This document shows, piece after piece, positions 35,679-44,951 of a stretch of 48,582 nt of DNA. Made by a program: the position numbers and the translations under genes. Under the pieces are notes generated by a model that saw nothing but the letters and a program-made list of their open reading frames with translations, ran no database searches and was not told the DNA's origin. Position 1 is the stretch's first letter; the number at the start of each line of letters is the position of its first letter. This DNA comes from Aureispira sp. CCB-QB1 (lineage in GTDB: Bacteria; Bacteroidota; Bacteroidia; Chitinophagales; Saprospiraceae), in NCBI GenBank assembly GCA_945870185.1, contig CAMBRK010000028.1, positions 1 through 48,582 on the forward strand. Reading direction: 5' to 3'.

Positions 35679-36986
35679 ATGGATCCATTAAAAGAAAAAT
35701 TTTATCAAAAATCAGTTGCCCTCAAAGCTGATATCAAGTCCATTCTGAAAGACCACGGTGACACAAAGGTAGATGAAGTGACTGTGGAGCAATTGATAGG
35801 TGGTATGCGAAGTGTAAAAAGTATGATATGGGATACCTCATCCCTAGACCCTGAAGAAGGAATCAGATTCAGAGGATACAACATACCGCAGCTTCGTGAA
35901 TTACTACCTCGCGTACCTAATGGCAAGGAACCACTACCAGAAGGACTTTTCTGGCTTATGATGACTGGTGACCTACCTACAGTAGAAGAAGTCAGATGGT
36001 TGTCAACCGAATGGAGCAAGAGAAGTGGTGTGCCCGCTCATGTATTCGACACGCTTAGATCTTTACCTAAAGATACGCATCCTATGACCCAGTTTAGCAT
36101 AGCAGTGTTGGCGTTACAAGGCGAAAGTATTTTTGCACAACAGTACGAAGAAGGTATGAGCAAAAATGATTATTGGGATGTGATGTATGAGGACTCCATG
36201 AACTTGATTGCCAAGCTTCCTATCATTGCGGCATTTATATATAGACGTACTTTTCACAATGATGTACATATAGCTTCAGACCCGACTATGGATTGGGCAG
36301 GGAATTTTGCCAAGATGCTAGGTTTCGAAAGTACAGATTTTCTGGCCTTGATGAGGTTGTATATGACCATACATACAGATCATGAAGGTGGCAATGCTTC
36401 TGCACATACGATGCATCTGGTGGGTTCTACACTGAGTGACGTCTATTATTCATTCAGTGCAGCTATGAATGCATTGGCAGGTCCATTACACGGTTTGGCC
36501 AATCAGGAAGTGATCAAATGGATTTTCGAAATGGTAGAAGAATTAGGGACCAACAATCCAACCAAAGATCAAATCAGAAAATATATCCACGACACCCTTG
36601 CAGAAGGAAAAGTAGTACCAGGTTACGGACATGCTGTATTGCGTCAACCAGATCCTAGATTTATAGCACAAATGAGATTTGCTCAAGAAAATATCAAAGA
36701 TGATCCTACCGTTCAGATCGTTTGGGATCTCTACGAATTGGTTCCAGAAATATTGACTGCACTAGGCAAAGTGAAAAATCCATGGCCAAACGTAGACGCT
36801 CACTCTGGTGCATTATTAGTTCATTATGGACTTACTGAGTATAACTATTACACTGTACTCTTTGGAGTTTCCAGAGCTTTGGGTGTATGTGCCGGATTGT
36901 GCTGGGATAGAGCCTTGGGTTTACCGCTCGAGAGACCTAAATCTATAACCACAGACTGGCTCAAAAAATTTCTTGCGATTAACTAA
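35679..36986 (+). CDS. gltA: Citrate synthase, mitochondrial-like type
   Basis: TCA-cycle enzyme condensing acetyl-CoA with oxaloacetate. Catalytic residues are H271 (GPLHGLANQE), H318 (VPGYGHAVLR) and D373 (NVDAHSG). The 435-residue sequence follows the animal mitochondrial enzyme closely throughout: GIRFRGYNIP, EPLPEGLFWL, SMNLIAKLP, HTDHEGGNASAHT, VVPGYGHAVLR, KNPWPNVDAHSG, NYYTVLFGVSRALGV and LGLPLERPKS. This points to a Si-type dimeric enzyme rather than the hexameric, NADH-sensitive GltA of Gram-negatives; the symbol is used for function only. AGGAG precedes the ATG. gcvH follows 20 bases after the stop and is probably co-transcribed. Confidence 0.95.
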   Translation: MDPLKEKFYQKSVALKADIKSILKDHGDTKVDEVTVEQLIGGMRSVKSMIWDTSSLDPEEGIRFRGYNIPQLRELLPRVPNGKEPLPEGLFWLMMTGDLPTVEEVRWLSTEWSKRSGVPAHVFDTLRSLPKDTHPMTQFSIAVLALQGESIFAQQYEEGMSKNDYWDVMYEDSMNLIAKLPIIAAFIYRRTFHNDVHIASDPTMDWAGNFAKMLGFESTDFLALMRLYMTIHTDHEGGNASAHTMHLVGSTLSDVYYSFSAAMNALAGPLHGLANQEVIKWIFEMVEELGTNNPTKDQIRKYIHDTLAEGKVVPGYGHAVLRQPDPRFIAQMRFAQENIKDDPTVQIVWDLYELVPEILTALGKVKNPWPNVDAHSGALLVHYGLTEYNYYTVLFGVSRALGVCAGLCWDRALGLPLERPKSITTDWLKKFLAIN

Positions 36987-37006
36987 CCAAATAATATAAA
37001 CAAAAA

Positions 37007-37396
37007 ATGAATATTCCTGATAGTCTTAAATATACTAAAGAGCACGAGTGGATCCGTATCGAAGGAGATGTAGCTATAGTAGGTATCACTGATTTTGCCC
37101 AAGGTGAACTAGGTGAATTGGTCTATGTAGAAGTAGATACCGTAGGTCAAACCGTAGCTAAAGACGAAATATTCGGTACTGTAGAAGCTGTAAAAACCAC
37201 CTCAGATTTATTTATGCCCGTAACAGGAGAGATCCTGGAGTTCAATGCGCAACTGGACGAGTCTGATGGTGACAACCCTGGATTGATCAATGAAGATCCT
37301 TACGGAGCAGGCTGGATCGTAAAAGTAAAAATAGCAAATACTGATGAGTTAGCGGAACTATTGGACGCTTCAGCTTATGCAGCACTAGTAGGTTGA
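37007..37396 (+). CDS. gcvH: Glycine cleavage system H protein
   Basis: Lipoyl carrier of the glycine cleavage system, shuttling the aminomethyl group between the P, T and L proteins. The lipoylated lysine is K63 in [26 protein letters not shown] at the N-terminus, [20 protein letters not shown] and [14 protein letters not shown] are standard for the family, and 129 residues is the normal length. It follows citrate synthase by 20 bases and ends at a hairpin (37423-37463). gcvT, gcvP and a lipoate ligase are not in the window. Confidence 0.96.
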   Translation: MNIPDSLKYTKEHEWIRIEGDVAIVGITDFAQGELGELVYVEVDTVGQTVAKDEIFGTVEAVKTTSDLFMPVTGEILEFNAQLDESDGDNPGLINEDPYGAGWIVKVKIANTDELAELLDASAYAALVG

Positions 37397-37422
37397 TAAA
37401 CTTACCTTGTTAATAGATAAAA

Positions 37423-37463
37423 GCCAAATAGATGCTCCCCAAAGTGTTTATTTGGCCTCTTTT
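37423..37463 (+). terminator. Probable terminator after gcvH
   Basis: GCCAAATA (37423-37430) pairs perfectly with TATTTGGC (37449-37456) across an 18-base loop, followed by CTCTTTT. It lies 26 bases after the gcvH stop and closes the citrate synthase-gcvH unit. Because it lies inside the long form of the next frame, it supports the shorter start for that gene. Confidence 0.6.
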
Positions 37464-37535
37464 ACATTAAGACTTATTCTTATTTTGAAAGGAACAAAAA
37501 TTAATGTTTATTCGTTAAGGTATAAATATGTTTTA

Positions 37536-37733
37536 ATGGATATAGCATCAGAAAAAGTAGTTTTAAAAAACTGGATAGATACCATCACTGACCCTGACAT
37601 CATCGAACAAATCATAGAGATCAAAAGTCATACAAAATTTGATTTTGAAGAGGAGTGGGCAAAATCAATTTCTATAACGGAAGCACGAACAAAGTCCAAA
37701 AAAATGATAGCATCTTTACCTTGGAAAAGATAA
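37536..37733 (+). CDS. Small orphan protein, possibly antitoxin-like
   Basis: 65-residue protein from the ATG at 37536. The frame opens at 37407, but that longer form runs through the gcvH terminator. The product is charged and helical: LKNWIDTITDPDIIEQIIEIK, then an acidic FDFEEEWAKSISITEARTKSK, then a C-terminal SLPWKR. Short helical proteins of this build are common as Bacteroidota antitoxins, where the partner toxin overlaps or follows; here no toxin gene follows, only decayed ppdK on the other strand. No family is assigned. It may be a remnant of a toxin-antitoxin pair or a free orphan. Confidence 0.5.
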   Translation: MDIASEKVVLKNWIDTITDPDIIEQIIEIKSHTKFDFEEEWAKSISITEARTKSKKMIASLPWKR

Positions 37734-37842
37734 ATGTTGACATTTCTACTTCGGTAGTTGAATATTTAGGGGGTTGGTACACTACTCCGTTTTTCCTTTA
37801 GTTTAAAAGTCTTTGCTAATGCAAAAATTTTAAAGGGCTATT

Positions 37843-38621
37843 TTACATATTTTGTTTTATCATACCCCATTCATCAGGAATTTTTTCAATACGCCTATAT
37901 TCCATTGCTCTTTTTCCTTGCCGGCTTCCGAATACAGCAACGATTCCGCCCCATAACTGATCTATCGGGTCTTCGGGAAAAGCTTGTCCCAATGTATCAT
38001 ATACTTTACGCTTGAAAACCGAAACCAAATGTTTGAGATCATCTGCAGTTAATTCGGTGTCAATCTAATAGCCTTGTTTATGTTTTACATCTTCTAGAAT
38101 GTCTTCGAGGACTCGCCTGATACCTTTGCCACCTTTAGGTTATACACCTGCTGCCTTTTCCATAACCACATCTGCGTGCATCTTTACGAGTCGGCGATAA
38201 ACATCGTATGCAAATCTTTCATTTCCAGTCTGCTCAATGAGTCCTTTTATAGTGTCATCGTTTAATCCCAAATTCAAAACGGTATCCATCATACCAGGCA
38301 TAGATCTTCTGGCACCTGACCTAACAGACAGCAGTAAAGGATTTTTTTATCTCCAAATTTCCTGCCCATGATTTTTTCCATTTTTCTCAGAGCTTCATCA
38401 ACTTCACTCTGAAGAGAAGTTGGATAAGTCTTTTCATGTTGGTAATAATAGGTACACACATCTGTTGTAACGGTAAAACCAGCAGATACCGGCAAAAGTA
38501 GATTAGGATGTCCAGCCATCTCAGCTAGATTGGCCCCCTTACCTCCTAGCAGGTTCTTCATCGATTCGTTTCCATCAGCCTCGCCGCCACCGAAACTGTA
38601 AACATACTTTTCTGAAGACAT
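37843..38621 (-). pseudogene. ppdK: Decayed pyruvate, phosphate dikinase, N-terminal part only
   Basis: The start (KYVYSFGGGEADGN, MKNLLGGKGANLAEMA, LPVSAGFTVTTDVC) and the region after it are clear PPDK. A run of seven T (38342-38348) lacks one base compared with the expected frame, so the reading ends early at 38289; restoring it gives [24 protein letters not shown]. In that second frame a TAA (38140-38142) and a TAG (38065-38067) interrupt the coding sequence. Similarity stops after RIEKIPDEWG near 37861, where PPDK should go on for some 600 residues. Three independent lesions plus a truncation show a dead gene; if PPDK is needed another copy must exist elsewhere. Confidence 0.92.
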
Positions 38622-38983
38622 AATATTTTATTTAATTATTAGTAGATATCAAAAAACTCGAACAAAGAAGAAGAAACTAGATATACTTCAAACTTATCTA
38701 AGTCATATCTTGTCATGATATTCATTAAAACATTATAAAAAGATGACTTGCAATGTTTGGGTTGTGAGTCAAGTAAGACCAATATTTTACTTTAAGAGCT
38801 ATAATTATGAATTATTTTTATTTCAAATGATGCAACTGTTAAGTGTTCGAGTGATGTTCTTCAAAGTAAAATGGCTTAACTTTGATTGTATAAACTATTT
38901 TTTTTAATTTTACATTTCTTTTAATATTATTCTTATTTTTACGATTATATTATTATTCAGAAATTGGTCAAATAAAACATAGA
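38622..38983. other. 362-base region upstream of xylB
   Basis: AT-rich DNA between the dead ppdK (leftward) and xylB. A candidate xylB promoter box is at 38877-38884. No gene, strong hairpin or known riboswitch was seen; no inverted repeat that would be an obvious operator for a xylose regulator was found by eye. Confidence 0.5.
38877..38884 (+). promoter_or_regulatory. -7 box for the xylBA operon
   Basis: TAACTTTG matches TAnnTTTG and would start a leader of about 95 bases before the xylB ATG. A -33 element is not obvious at the usual distance. Confidence 0.45.
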
Positions 38984-40468
38984 ATGTACGCGATTGGATA
39001 TGATATCGGTAGCTCATCAGTAAAAGCATCTATTGTCTGTATAGAATCAGGCCAAGTTGTAGTCAACGACAAATATCCTGAATCCGAAATGAATATGGAA
39101 ACAAAAAATGCTGGATGGGCAGAACAGGATCCTGAAATGTGGTGGAAAAGTATATGTATTTTGACCAAAACATTACTTACGAAAAACAATATTGATCCGA
39201 GGCTAATCTTGTCCATAGGTATTGGTTATCAAATGCATGGCTTAGTTTTGGTGGACAAAAATCATCAAATACTCCGTCCTTCTATCATTTGGTGTGACAG
39301 TCGGGCTACTCAGATTGGAAAGAAGGCTTTTAGAGACTTAGGCAGCGATTATTGCCATGGCCATATGCTCAATTCACCAGGTAATTTTACAGCATCAAAA
39401 CTCAAATGGGTTAAAGATAACGAACCGGAAATCTTTGACAAAATACATAAATGGATGCTTCCGGGAGATTTTGTGGCGATGAAATTTACCAATGAAATCA
39501 ATAGTACAGTTTCAGGATATTCGGAAGGAATGTTTTGGGATTTTAAAAATAATAGTCCTGCTGACAAGCTATTGCTATATTATGGTATTCCGAAAGCAAT
39601 GATGCCCGAGTTGGTAGATACATTTTCTATTCACGGAAGGGTGACTACTACTGCAGCAAAGAAAAGTGGATTGGTTGCAGGTACTCCTATCACTTATCGC
39701 GCAGGAGATCAACCCAATAATGCAATGGCTTTGAAAGTATTGCACCCTGGTGATGTTGCAGCCACTGGCGGGACTTCCGGTGTAGTGTATGCTGTGACAG
39801 ACAAATTGGATTATGATGTTCAATCTCGGGTCAATGGTTTTGCGCATATCAACCATACTGCAGACCATAAGAGACTTGGCCAATTATTGTGTATCAATGG
39901 TTGCGGCATCTTATACGCGTGGATGCGAAAACAAGTAGCAGCTTTAGGTGTGACTTACCAAACCATGGAAGAGCAAATAAAAAGTATTCCTATTGGGTCA
40001 GAGGGATTGATCATTTTACCTTTTGGAAATGGAAGTGAGCGTATTCTAAATGATAAAATAATGGGTGCTCGCATCGATAATTTACAGTTTAATAGGCATA
40101 CCCAAGCACACCTTTTCAGAGCTGCTTTAGAAGGGATTGTATTTTCCTTTGCCTATGGCATGGACATTTTAAAATCTATAGGCATCACGCCAACTACCAT
40201 TAAAGTAGGCAATGATAATCTGTTTTTATCTGATACATTTAGCGCTTCTATGGCCAATCTACTCCAATGCAATATAGAAATGTATGACACTAAAGGGGCT
40301 GTAGGCGCTGCCAAAGCAAGTACGGTAGCTCTTGGAAAGTATAATAATATCGATGAGGCTATTAACGATATGAAACCTATAAAAATAACAGAATATAGTT
40401 CAGTCAATAGTCAATATCTTGATGCTTATGGCCAATGGTCATACCAACTCATTAACTTAATTAAATAA
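38984..40468 (+). CDS. xylB: Xylulokinase
   Basis: FGGY-family sugar kinase phosphorylating D-xylulose to xylulose 5-phosphate. The N-terminal phosphate-binding motif [12 protein letters not shown] (residues 5-16), [23 protein letters not shown] and SIIWCDSRA are typical of xylulokinases; [11 protein letters not shown] and [13 protein letters not shown] (about 245-270) bind sugar and ATP, and [13 protein letters not shown] near 405 takes the place of the usual GGGARS motif, an altered but recognisable form. The 494-residue length is normal. xylA follows after 14 bases, making a two-gene operon in the order xylB-xylA. Confidence 0.93.
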   Translation: MYAIGYDIGSSSVKASIVCIESGQVVVNDKYPESEMNMETKNAGWAEQDPEMWWKSICILTKTLLTKNNIDPRLILSIGIGYQMHGLVLVDKNHQILRPSIIWCDSRATQIGKKAFRDLGSDYCHGHMLNSPGNFTASKLKWVKDNEPEIFDKIHKWMLPGDFVAMKFTNEINSTVSGYSEGMFWDFKNNSPADKLLLYYGIPKAMMPELVDTFSIHGRVTTTAAKKSGLVAGTPITYRAGDQPNNAMALKVLHPGDVAATGGTSGVVYAVTDKLDYDVQSRVNGFAHINHTADHKRLGQLLCINGCGILYAWMRKQVAALGVTYQTMEEQIKSIPIGSEGLIILPFGNGSERILNDKIMGARIDNLQFNRHTQAHLFRAALEGIVFSFAYGMDILKSIGITPTTIKVGNDNLFLSDTFSASMANLLQCNIEMYDTKGAVGAAKASTVALGKYNNIDEAINDMKPIKITEYSSVNSQYLDAYGQWSYQLINLIK

Positions 40469-40482
40469 AATACCATAAAAAA

Positions 40483-41793
40483 GTGAGGATTTACTTTAAC
40501 AATATCGAAAAAATAAAATTTGAAGGACGGGAATCTAAAAACCCATTGGCTTTCAGATGGTATGATGAAAATCAAATGGTCAATGACAAAAGCCTTAAAG
40601 ATCACTTTAGATTTGCGGTAGCTTATTGGCATAGCCTATGTGGAGGCGGTAGCGATCCTTTCGGAAGTCCTACAAGACCCATGCCGTGGTTATCTTCACA
40701 TGACCCAATACAAAAAGCAAAGGATAAGATGGATGCTGCATTTGAATTCATTTCAAAGTTGGGTGTTCCGTATTATTGTTTTCATGATATAGACTTAATA
40801 GATGAAGGTGATTCTGTAGCTGAATACGAAAAAAGGATGCAGATTATCACGGATTATGCCCTTGAAAAACAAAAAGAAACAGGTATTCGATTACTTTGGG
40901 GCACAGCCAATTTGTTTTCTCACCCGAGATATATGAATGGAGCCTCGACCAACCCTGACTTTAATGTAGTGGCAAGAGCAAGTGTACAAATCAAAAATGC
41001 CATAGATGCTACTATCAAATTGGGTGGTCAGAATTATGTATTCTGGGGCGGACGTGAAGGATATGTTTCACTAATCCATACCAATGTTAAAAAGGAATTG
41101 GATCACCTAGCAAGATTCTTGACCATTTCCAGAGATTATGGTCGTAAAAATGGATTTACAGGTAAGTTTTTGATCGAACCTAAACCTATGGAACCATCAA
41201 AACACCAATATGATTTTGATGCAGCCACGGTAATTGGATTTTTAAGAGAATATGGTCTCATGGATGATTTTGCTTTAAATCTTGAAGTCAATCACGCAAC
41301 TTTAGCAGGACATACTATGGAACACGAAATGACCATCGCAGCCAATGCAGGTATGCTCGGAAGTATGGATGCCAACAGAGGTGACTATCAGAATGGTTGG
41401 GATACCGATCAGTTCCCAATAGATATTTATGAGTTGACCCAAATGATGTTGGTATTTTTGGAAAGTGGTGGATTTCAGACCGGAGGAATCAATTTTGATG
41501 CAAAAATCAGAAGAAACTCCACTGATCTTGAAGATTTATTTATAGCACACATCAGTGGTATGGATGCTTTTGCTAGAGCCCTGATCATCGCCAATAATAT
41601 TATCAAAGACTCACCTTACATTCAGATGAAAAAGGAAAGGTACGGTAGTTTTGATATTGGAAACGGCGCTTTATTTTCTTCTGGTCAATTGACCCTCGAA
41701 GACTTAGCAAAGATAGGCACAGCCAACGGCGAACCAAATCAAATAAGCGGAAAACAGGAGCGTTATGAGCAGTTGATTAATATGTATATTTAG
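40483..41793 (+). CDS. xylA: Xylose isomerase
   Basis: Converts D-xylose to D-xylulose with two divalent metals; cytosolic. The catalytic His/Asp are in [15 protein letters not shown] (about 98-112), metal-binding residues in [35 protein letters not shown] and [19 protein letters not shown], and [10 protein letters not shown] is intact. At 436 residues it is a class II (longer) isomerase. The start is GTG at 40483, 14 bases after the xylB stop; no ATG is nearby and [14 protein letters not shown] matches the family N-terminus. No transporter, xylosidase or regulator gene is in the operon. Confidence 0.96.
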   Translation: MRIYFNNIEKIKFEGRESKNPLAFRWYDENQMVNDKSLKDHFRFAVAYWHSLCGGGSDPFGSPTRPMPWLSSHDPIQKAKDKMDAAFEFISKLGVPYYCFHDIDLIDEGDSVAEYEKRMQIITDYALEKQKETGIRLLWGTANLFSHPRYMNGASTNPDFNVVARASVQIKNAIDATIKLGGQNYVFWGGREGYVSLIHTNVKKELDHLARFLTISRDYGRKNGFTGKFLIEPKPMEPSKHQYDFDAATVIGFLREYGLMDDFALNLEVNHATLAGHTMEHEMTIAANAGMLGSMDANRGDYQNGWDTDQFPIDIYELTQMMLVFLESGGFQTGGINFDAKIRRNSTDLEDLFIAHISGMDAFARALIIANNIIKDSPYIQMKKERYGSFDIGNGALFSSGQLTLEDLAKIGTANGEPNQISGKQERYEQLINMYI

Positions 41794-41831
41794 AGGGAAT
41801 TAGTGTATTGAATTCAAAAACAATTTTATGT

Positions 41832-41900
41832 AGGGCCTGCTTAGTGTAATTTAAATTATTGACTATCCATTTCGATGCACGGGAATTTCTGCAAAGGTTG
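41832..41900 (+). repeat. Dispersed intergenic repeat, copy C
   Basis: It begins AGGGCCTGCTTAGTGTAAT, continues TTAAATTATTGACTATCCATTTC and ends GATGCACGGGAATTTCTGCAAAGG. All blocks align with copy A read on the minus strand (58-149), including the AATTTCTxCAAA tail, though the spacing between blocks differs. Confidence 0.6.
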
Positions 41901-42045
41901 GTAGAATAGGCAGAAAGATAACCAATATTCGCAAATCTGTCTCTAAGAAGACAGTTATGTTCACTATATATTTTTTAAAATTGCTAAATGCAATCGGAAG
42001 AGCGTATATGAATCATAATAAGAGAAAACTTTGATCGAAAAAATT

Positions 42046-42075
42046 ATTGAGTTATTATTTTATCTCTTATATTTG
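42046..42075 (+). promoter_or_regulatory. Promoter for the VOC gene pair
   Basis: ATTG at 42046-42049 and TATATTTG at 42068-42075 fit the -33 and -7 elements with an 18-base spacer, giving a leader of about 70 bases before the ATG at 42151. Confidence 0.6.
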
Positions 42076-42150
42076 TATCGATTAGTTTAGTGTGATTTTC
42101 CATTTTTAGAGGTACGTATAATTTTATTAATTTCTATCAATTATAACAAT

Positions 42151-42522
42151 ATGAAACTTGGAGCATTTTCTATCAGCCTTGCGGTGAAAGACATACAACA
42201 ATCCAATTCGTTTTACGAAAACTTGGGCTTTTCAAAATTAGGAGGTAACATCGATCATAAGTGGGTAATTTTAAAAAATGGAAGTGCTATTATCGGTTTG
42301 TTTCAAGGTATGTTTGAGGGCAATATCATCACTTTTAATCCTGGTTGGGATGAAGATGCTAAGAACTTCGATCCATATGATGATGTAAGAGTTATTCAGG
42401 AACATCTAAAGTCTTGTGGCATTCACTTAACCACCGAAGCTAATATGAGTACAACTGGTCCTGCCCACATCACTCTAACAGATCCTGATGGTAACCAAAT
42501 CCTAATAGACCAACACAGATAA
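42151..42522 (+). CDS. VOC (glyoxalase/bleomycin-resistance fold) protein
   Basis: 123-residue vicinal-oxygen-chelate protein made of paired beta-alpha-beta-beta-beta modules: SISLAVKDIQQSNSFYENLGF at the start and LTDPDGNQILIDQHR at the end are family signatures. The Asp/Gly-rich PDGNQ turn and terminal acidic/His residues could hold a metal. Members include glyoxalases, dioxygenases and antibiotic-binding proteins, so no reaction is assigned. It is first of a two-gene unit with a second, different VOC protein 35 bases on; about 230 bases separate that from the SDR gene. Confidence 0.88.
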   Translation: MKLGAFSISLAVKDIQQSNSFYENLGFSKLGGNIDHKWVILKNGSAIIGLFQGMFEGNIITFNPGWDEDAKNFDPYDDVRVIQEHLKSCGIHLTTEANMSTTGPAHITLTDPDGNQILIDQHR

Positions 42523-42557
42523 TATAATTCATCAACCATTAAAATCATATTCAATAT

Positions 42558-42950
42558 ATGTCAACACCAACAAAAAATCCTTTCACTTGGATAGAAATTT
42601 ACGTAGAAGACATGAGCAGAGCTCAGAAATTTTATGAAGCCGTATTGCAAATTGAGATGGTACCTATGCAAGCGCCCGGAGATTTCGGTGACTTAGAAAT
42701 GCTAAGCTTCCCATGGGTGCAAGATGGAGCTAATATCAGTGGAGCACTGTGCAAAACCAGTGACTTTAAACCTGGGTCTGGTGGGACATTGGTTTATTTT
42801 ACCAGTGAAGACGCAGCCATAGAAATATCCAGAGTAGAAGCCGCTGGTGGTAAGGTGATGCAAGAAAAGTTTTCCATCAGCGAACATGGTTTTGTGGCTT
42901 TGGCCATGGATACCGAAGGTAATACTATTGGGTTTCATTCCAATAAATAA
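42558..42950 (+). CDS. VOC family protein, second copy
   Basis: 130 residues of the CFC/YurT-like VOC type: PFTWIEIYVEDMSRAQKFYEAVL, GALCKTSDFKPGSGGTLVYF, ISRVEAAGGKVMQEKFSI, GFVALAMDTEGNTIGFHS. The sequence differs from its neighbour enough to be an old paralogue or an independent member rather than a recent duplication. Its function is unknown. It is co-oriented with, and 35 bases from, the first VOC gene. Confidence 0.88.
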   Translation: MSTPTKNPFTWIEIYVEDMSRAQKFYEAVLQIEMVPMQAPGDFGDLEMLSFPWVQDGANISGALCKTSDFKPGSGGTLVYFTSEDAAIEISRVEAAGGKVMQEKFSISEHGFVALAMDTEGNTIGFHSNK

Positions 42951-43182
42951 ATATTCATAGGCCTTAGAGTCTTGGTAGTTAATTATCTCTTTATTTGTAG
43001 TTGACTTTCCGGTATGGACGTCGTACATAGCGAATCAAATAGGCACTTGTACTGATTTTGCACCATATTTTGAATATAACTGTAATACTAATCATCAAAA
43101 AGTATACAATATTCCTGAATTTGTATGATGATTATATCTTGCTATGACCTGACCTTTGTGGCATAATTTTAAATAAATCAAA

Positions 43183-44001
43183 ATGAGTAAAAAAGTAATA
43201 TTAATTACAGGCGCCAGTTCAGGAATGGGCAAAGAAGCTGCAAAGTCACTAATTGTGCAAGGACATATTGTGTATACGGTTGCAAGGAGATTAGATCAAA
43301 TGCAAGACATCAAGACCATGGGTGGTCATCCGATGTCAATGGACGTAACCCAAGAATATGATATACAGCATGTGGTAGATACCATCATCCAAAAGGAAGG
43401 AAAAATAGATGTATTGTGGAATAATGCTGGCTATGGTTTGTATGGGGCTGTAGAAGATATTCCTGTGTCTGAAGCCAGAAATCAGTTTGAGGTAAACTTA
43501 TTTGGTCTAGCTGCCATTACACAAAAAGTAATCCCATATATGCGTGCAGCCAAAGAAGGTTTGATCATCAATACCTCATCTATGGGTGGCAAAATGTACA
43601 CACCTATGGGTGCTTGGTATCATGCAAGTAAGCATGCGGTTGAAGGGTTTAGTGATTGTATGAGACTGGAGTTAAAACCATTTAATATTCATGTCGTCGT
43701 CTTAGAGCCAGGGATTATTGTGACAGAGTTTGGCGATGTAATGCTAAAAAATATTAGTAAGTTTTCTGCTAAAGGTGCTTATGCTTCACTTACTCAGAAG
43801 CTTATTGCTGCCACTCAAAAAATGTATGATAGCGGACAAGGTTCTTCATCAGCAGTCATAGCAGATACGGTTACAAAAATTGTAAATACCAAATCACCTA
43901 AAACAAGATACAGAGTTGGTTTATGGGCAAAACCTATGGTTTGGATGCGATTATATTTGGGAGACCGATTGTTTGATAAAATAGTAATGAGTCAAGTCTA
44001 G
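43183..44001 (+). CDS. SDR family oxidoreductase
   Basis: Classical short-chain dehydrogenase/reductase, 272 residues. The nucleotide-binding TGASSGMG (9-16), NNAGYG (80-85) and the catalytic Ser (NTSS, 132-133), Tyr146 and Lys150 (YHASK) are all present. Arg35-36 after the second strand suggest NADP(H) use, an inference. The C-terminal MVWMRLYLGDRLFDKIVM is hydrophobic and is seen in other Bacteroidota members of this subgroup. The AraC gene follows after a single base, so the pair is co-transcribed; the regulator may control this enzyme. A GACCTTTG 24 bases upstream is a poor -7 match. Confidence 0.9.
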   Translation: MSKKVILITGASSGMGKEAAKSLIVQGHIVYTVARRLDQMQDIKTMGGHPMSMDVTQEYDIQHVVDTIIQKEGKIDVLWNNAGYGLYGAVEDIPVSEARNQFEVNLFGLAAITQKVIPYMRAAKEGLIINTSSMGGKMYTPMGAWYHASKHAVEGFSDCMRLELKPFNIHVVVLEPGIIVTEFGDVMLKNISKFSAKGAYASLTQKLIAATQKMYDSGQGSSSAVIADTVTKIVNTKSPKTRYRVGLWAKPMVWMRLYLGDRLFDKIVMSQV

Positions 44002-44002
44002 A

Positions 44003-44908
44003 ATGAAACCTATTATTCATTTAAGGAGTATTGCTGATCTCAATCATTTGGTACAATCCAAAACGTACCATCCTTTGGTTGCGGTCATTGATTTTAGTAA
44101 GACAGACGAATATATGGAAGAAGGCACCCGGATTAGTGCTAATTTTTATACCATAATGTTTAAAAATTACTGTACTAACAAGCTCAGATACGGCAGACAA
44201 TCCTACGATTTTCAAGAAGGAAGCTTAATTTGTATTGCACCAAAACAGGTAATAACTTTGGACACTGAGACAGAAAAAAGAAGTGATATGATGGGGTGGG
44301 GCTTGTTTTTTCATCCTGATGCACTCCGTGGCACCTCGTTAGGCGAAAAGATGAATGATTATACTTTTTTTTCTTATGAAACATCAGAAGCTCTGCATCT
44401 ATCAGACAAAGAAAAGTTGGTGTTGTATGATTGTATCCAAAAAATTGAAAACGAACTCCAAGAAAATATTGATGCCCACAGTCAGACTTTGATCATTTCA
44501 AATATTGAATTACTCTTGAATTATTGCGCAAGATATTATGGACGCCAATTTATAACGCGTAAAGATACACATTCTAATACTGTAGCTAAGGTCGAGAAAC
44601 TACTTAAAGTTTACTTCAAATCAGAAGACCTGGTATCTGCTGGATTGCCTACTGTAAAATATCTGGCTGACCAAGTGCATTTATCGCCAAGCTATCTGAG
44701 TGACCTACTCAAAAAAGAAACCGGTATGAATGCTCAGGACCATATTCATTACTTTATCATCGAAGAAGCAAAAAATATTTTAGCCAATACAGATCAATCC
44801 ATAGGCGAAATTGCATTTTCTTTAGGTTTTGAATATCCGCAATACTTCAGTAAACTTTTTAAGCTGAAGACAGGAACCACTCCTGTCCAATACAGGAATC
44901 TATGCTAA
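44003..44908 (+). CDS. AraC family transcriptional regulator
   Basis: 301-residue DNA-binding protein. The N-terminal about 190 residues form a cupin-like ligand or dimer domain (NFYTIMFKNYCTNKLRYGRQSYDFQEGSLICIAPKQVI). The C-terminal AraC/XylS pair of helix-turn-helix units occupies about 215-300: VKYLADQVHLSPSYLSDLLKKETG and IGEIAFSLGFEYPQYFSKLFKLKTGTTPVQYR. It begins one base after the SDR stop. Regulators in this arrangement often sense a small molecule handled by the linked enzyme, but the ligand is unknown. Confidence 0.93.
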   Translation: MKPIIHLRSIADLNHLVQSKTYHPLVAVIDFSKTDEYMEEGTRISANFYTIMFKNYCTNKLRYGRQSYDFQEGSLICIAPKQVITLDTETEKRSDMMGWGLFFHPDALRGTSLGEKMNDYTFFSYETSEALHLSDKEKLVLYDCIQKIENELQENIDAHSQTLIISNIELLLNYCARYYGRQFITRKDTHSNTVAKVEKLLKVYFKSEDLVSAGLPTVKYLADQVHLSPSYLSDLLKKETGMNAQDHIHYFIIEEAKNILANTDQSIGEIAFSLGFEYPQYFSKLFKLKTGTTPVQYRNLC

Positions 44909-44951
44909 GATGATGGAAACATTTATTTAAATTCTTAAAATCTTTCCAGAA

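Larger units (their letters stand above)
41794..42150. other. 357-base gap with a dispersed repeat and a promoter
   Basis: It contains dispersed repeat copy C (41832-41900) and the -33/-7 pair for the VOC genes (42046-42075). No coding frame or clear terminator for xylBA was found. Confidence 0.5.

Noticed and set aside
37407-37535. Upstream 43 codons of the small orphan frame
   Set aside because: They run through the gcvH terminator hairpin and a composition unlike coding DNA; the ATG at 37536 is a better start.
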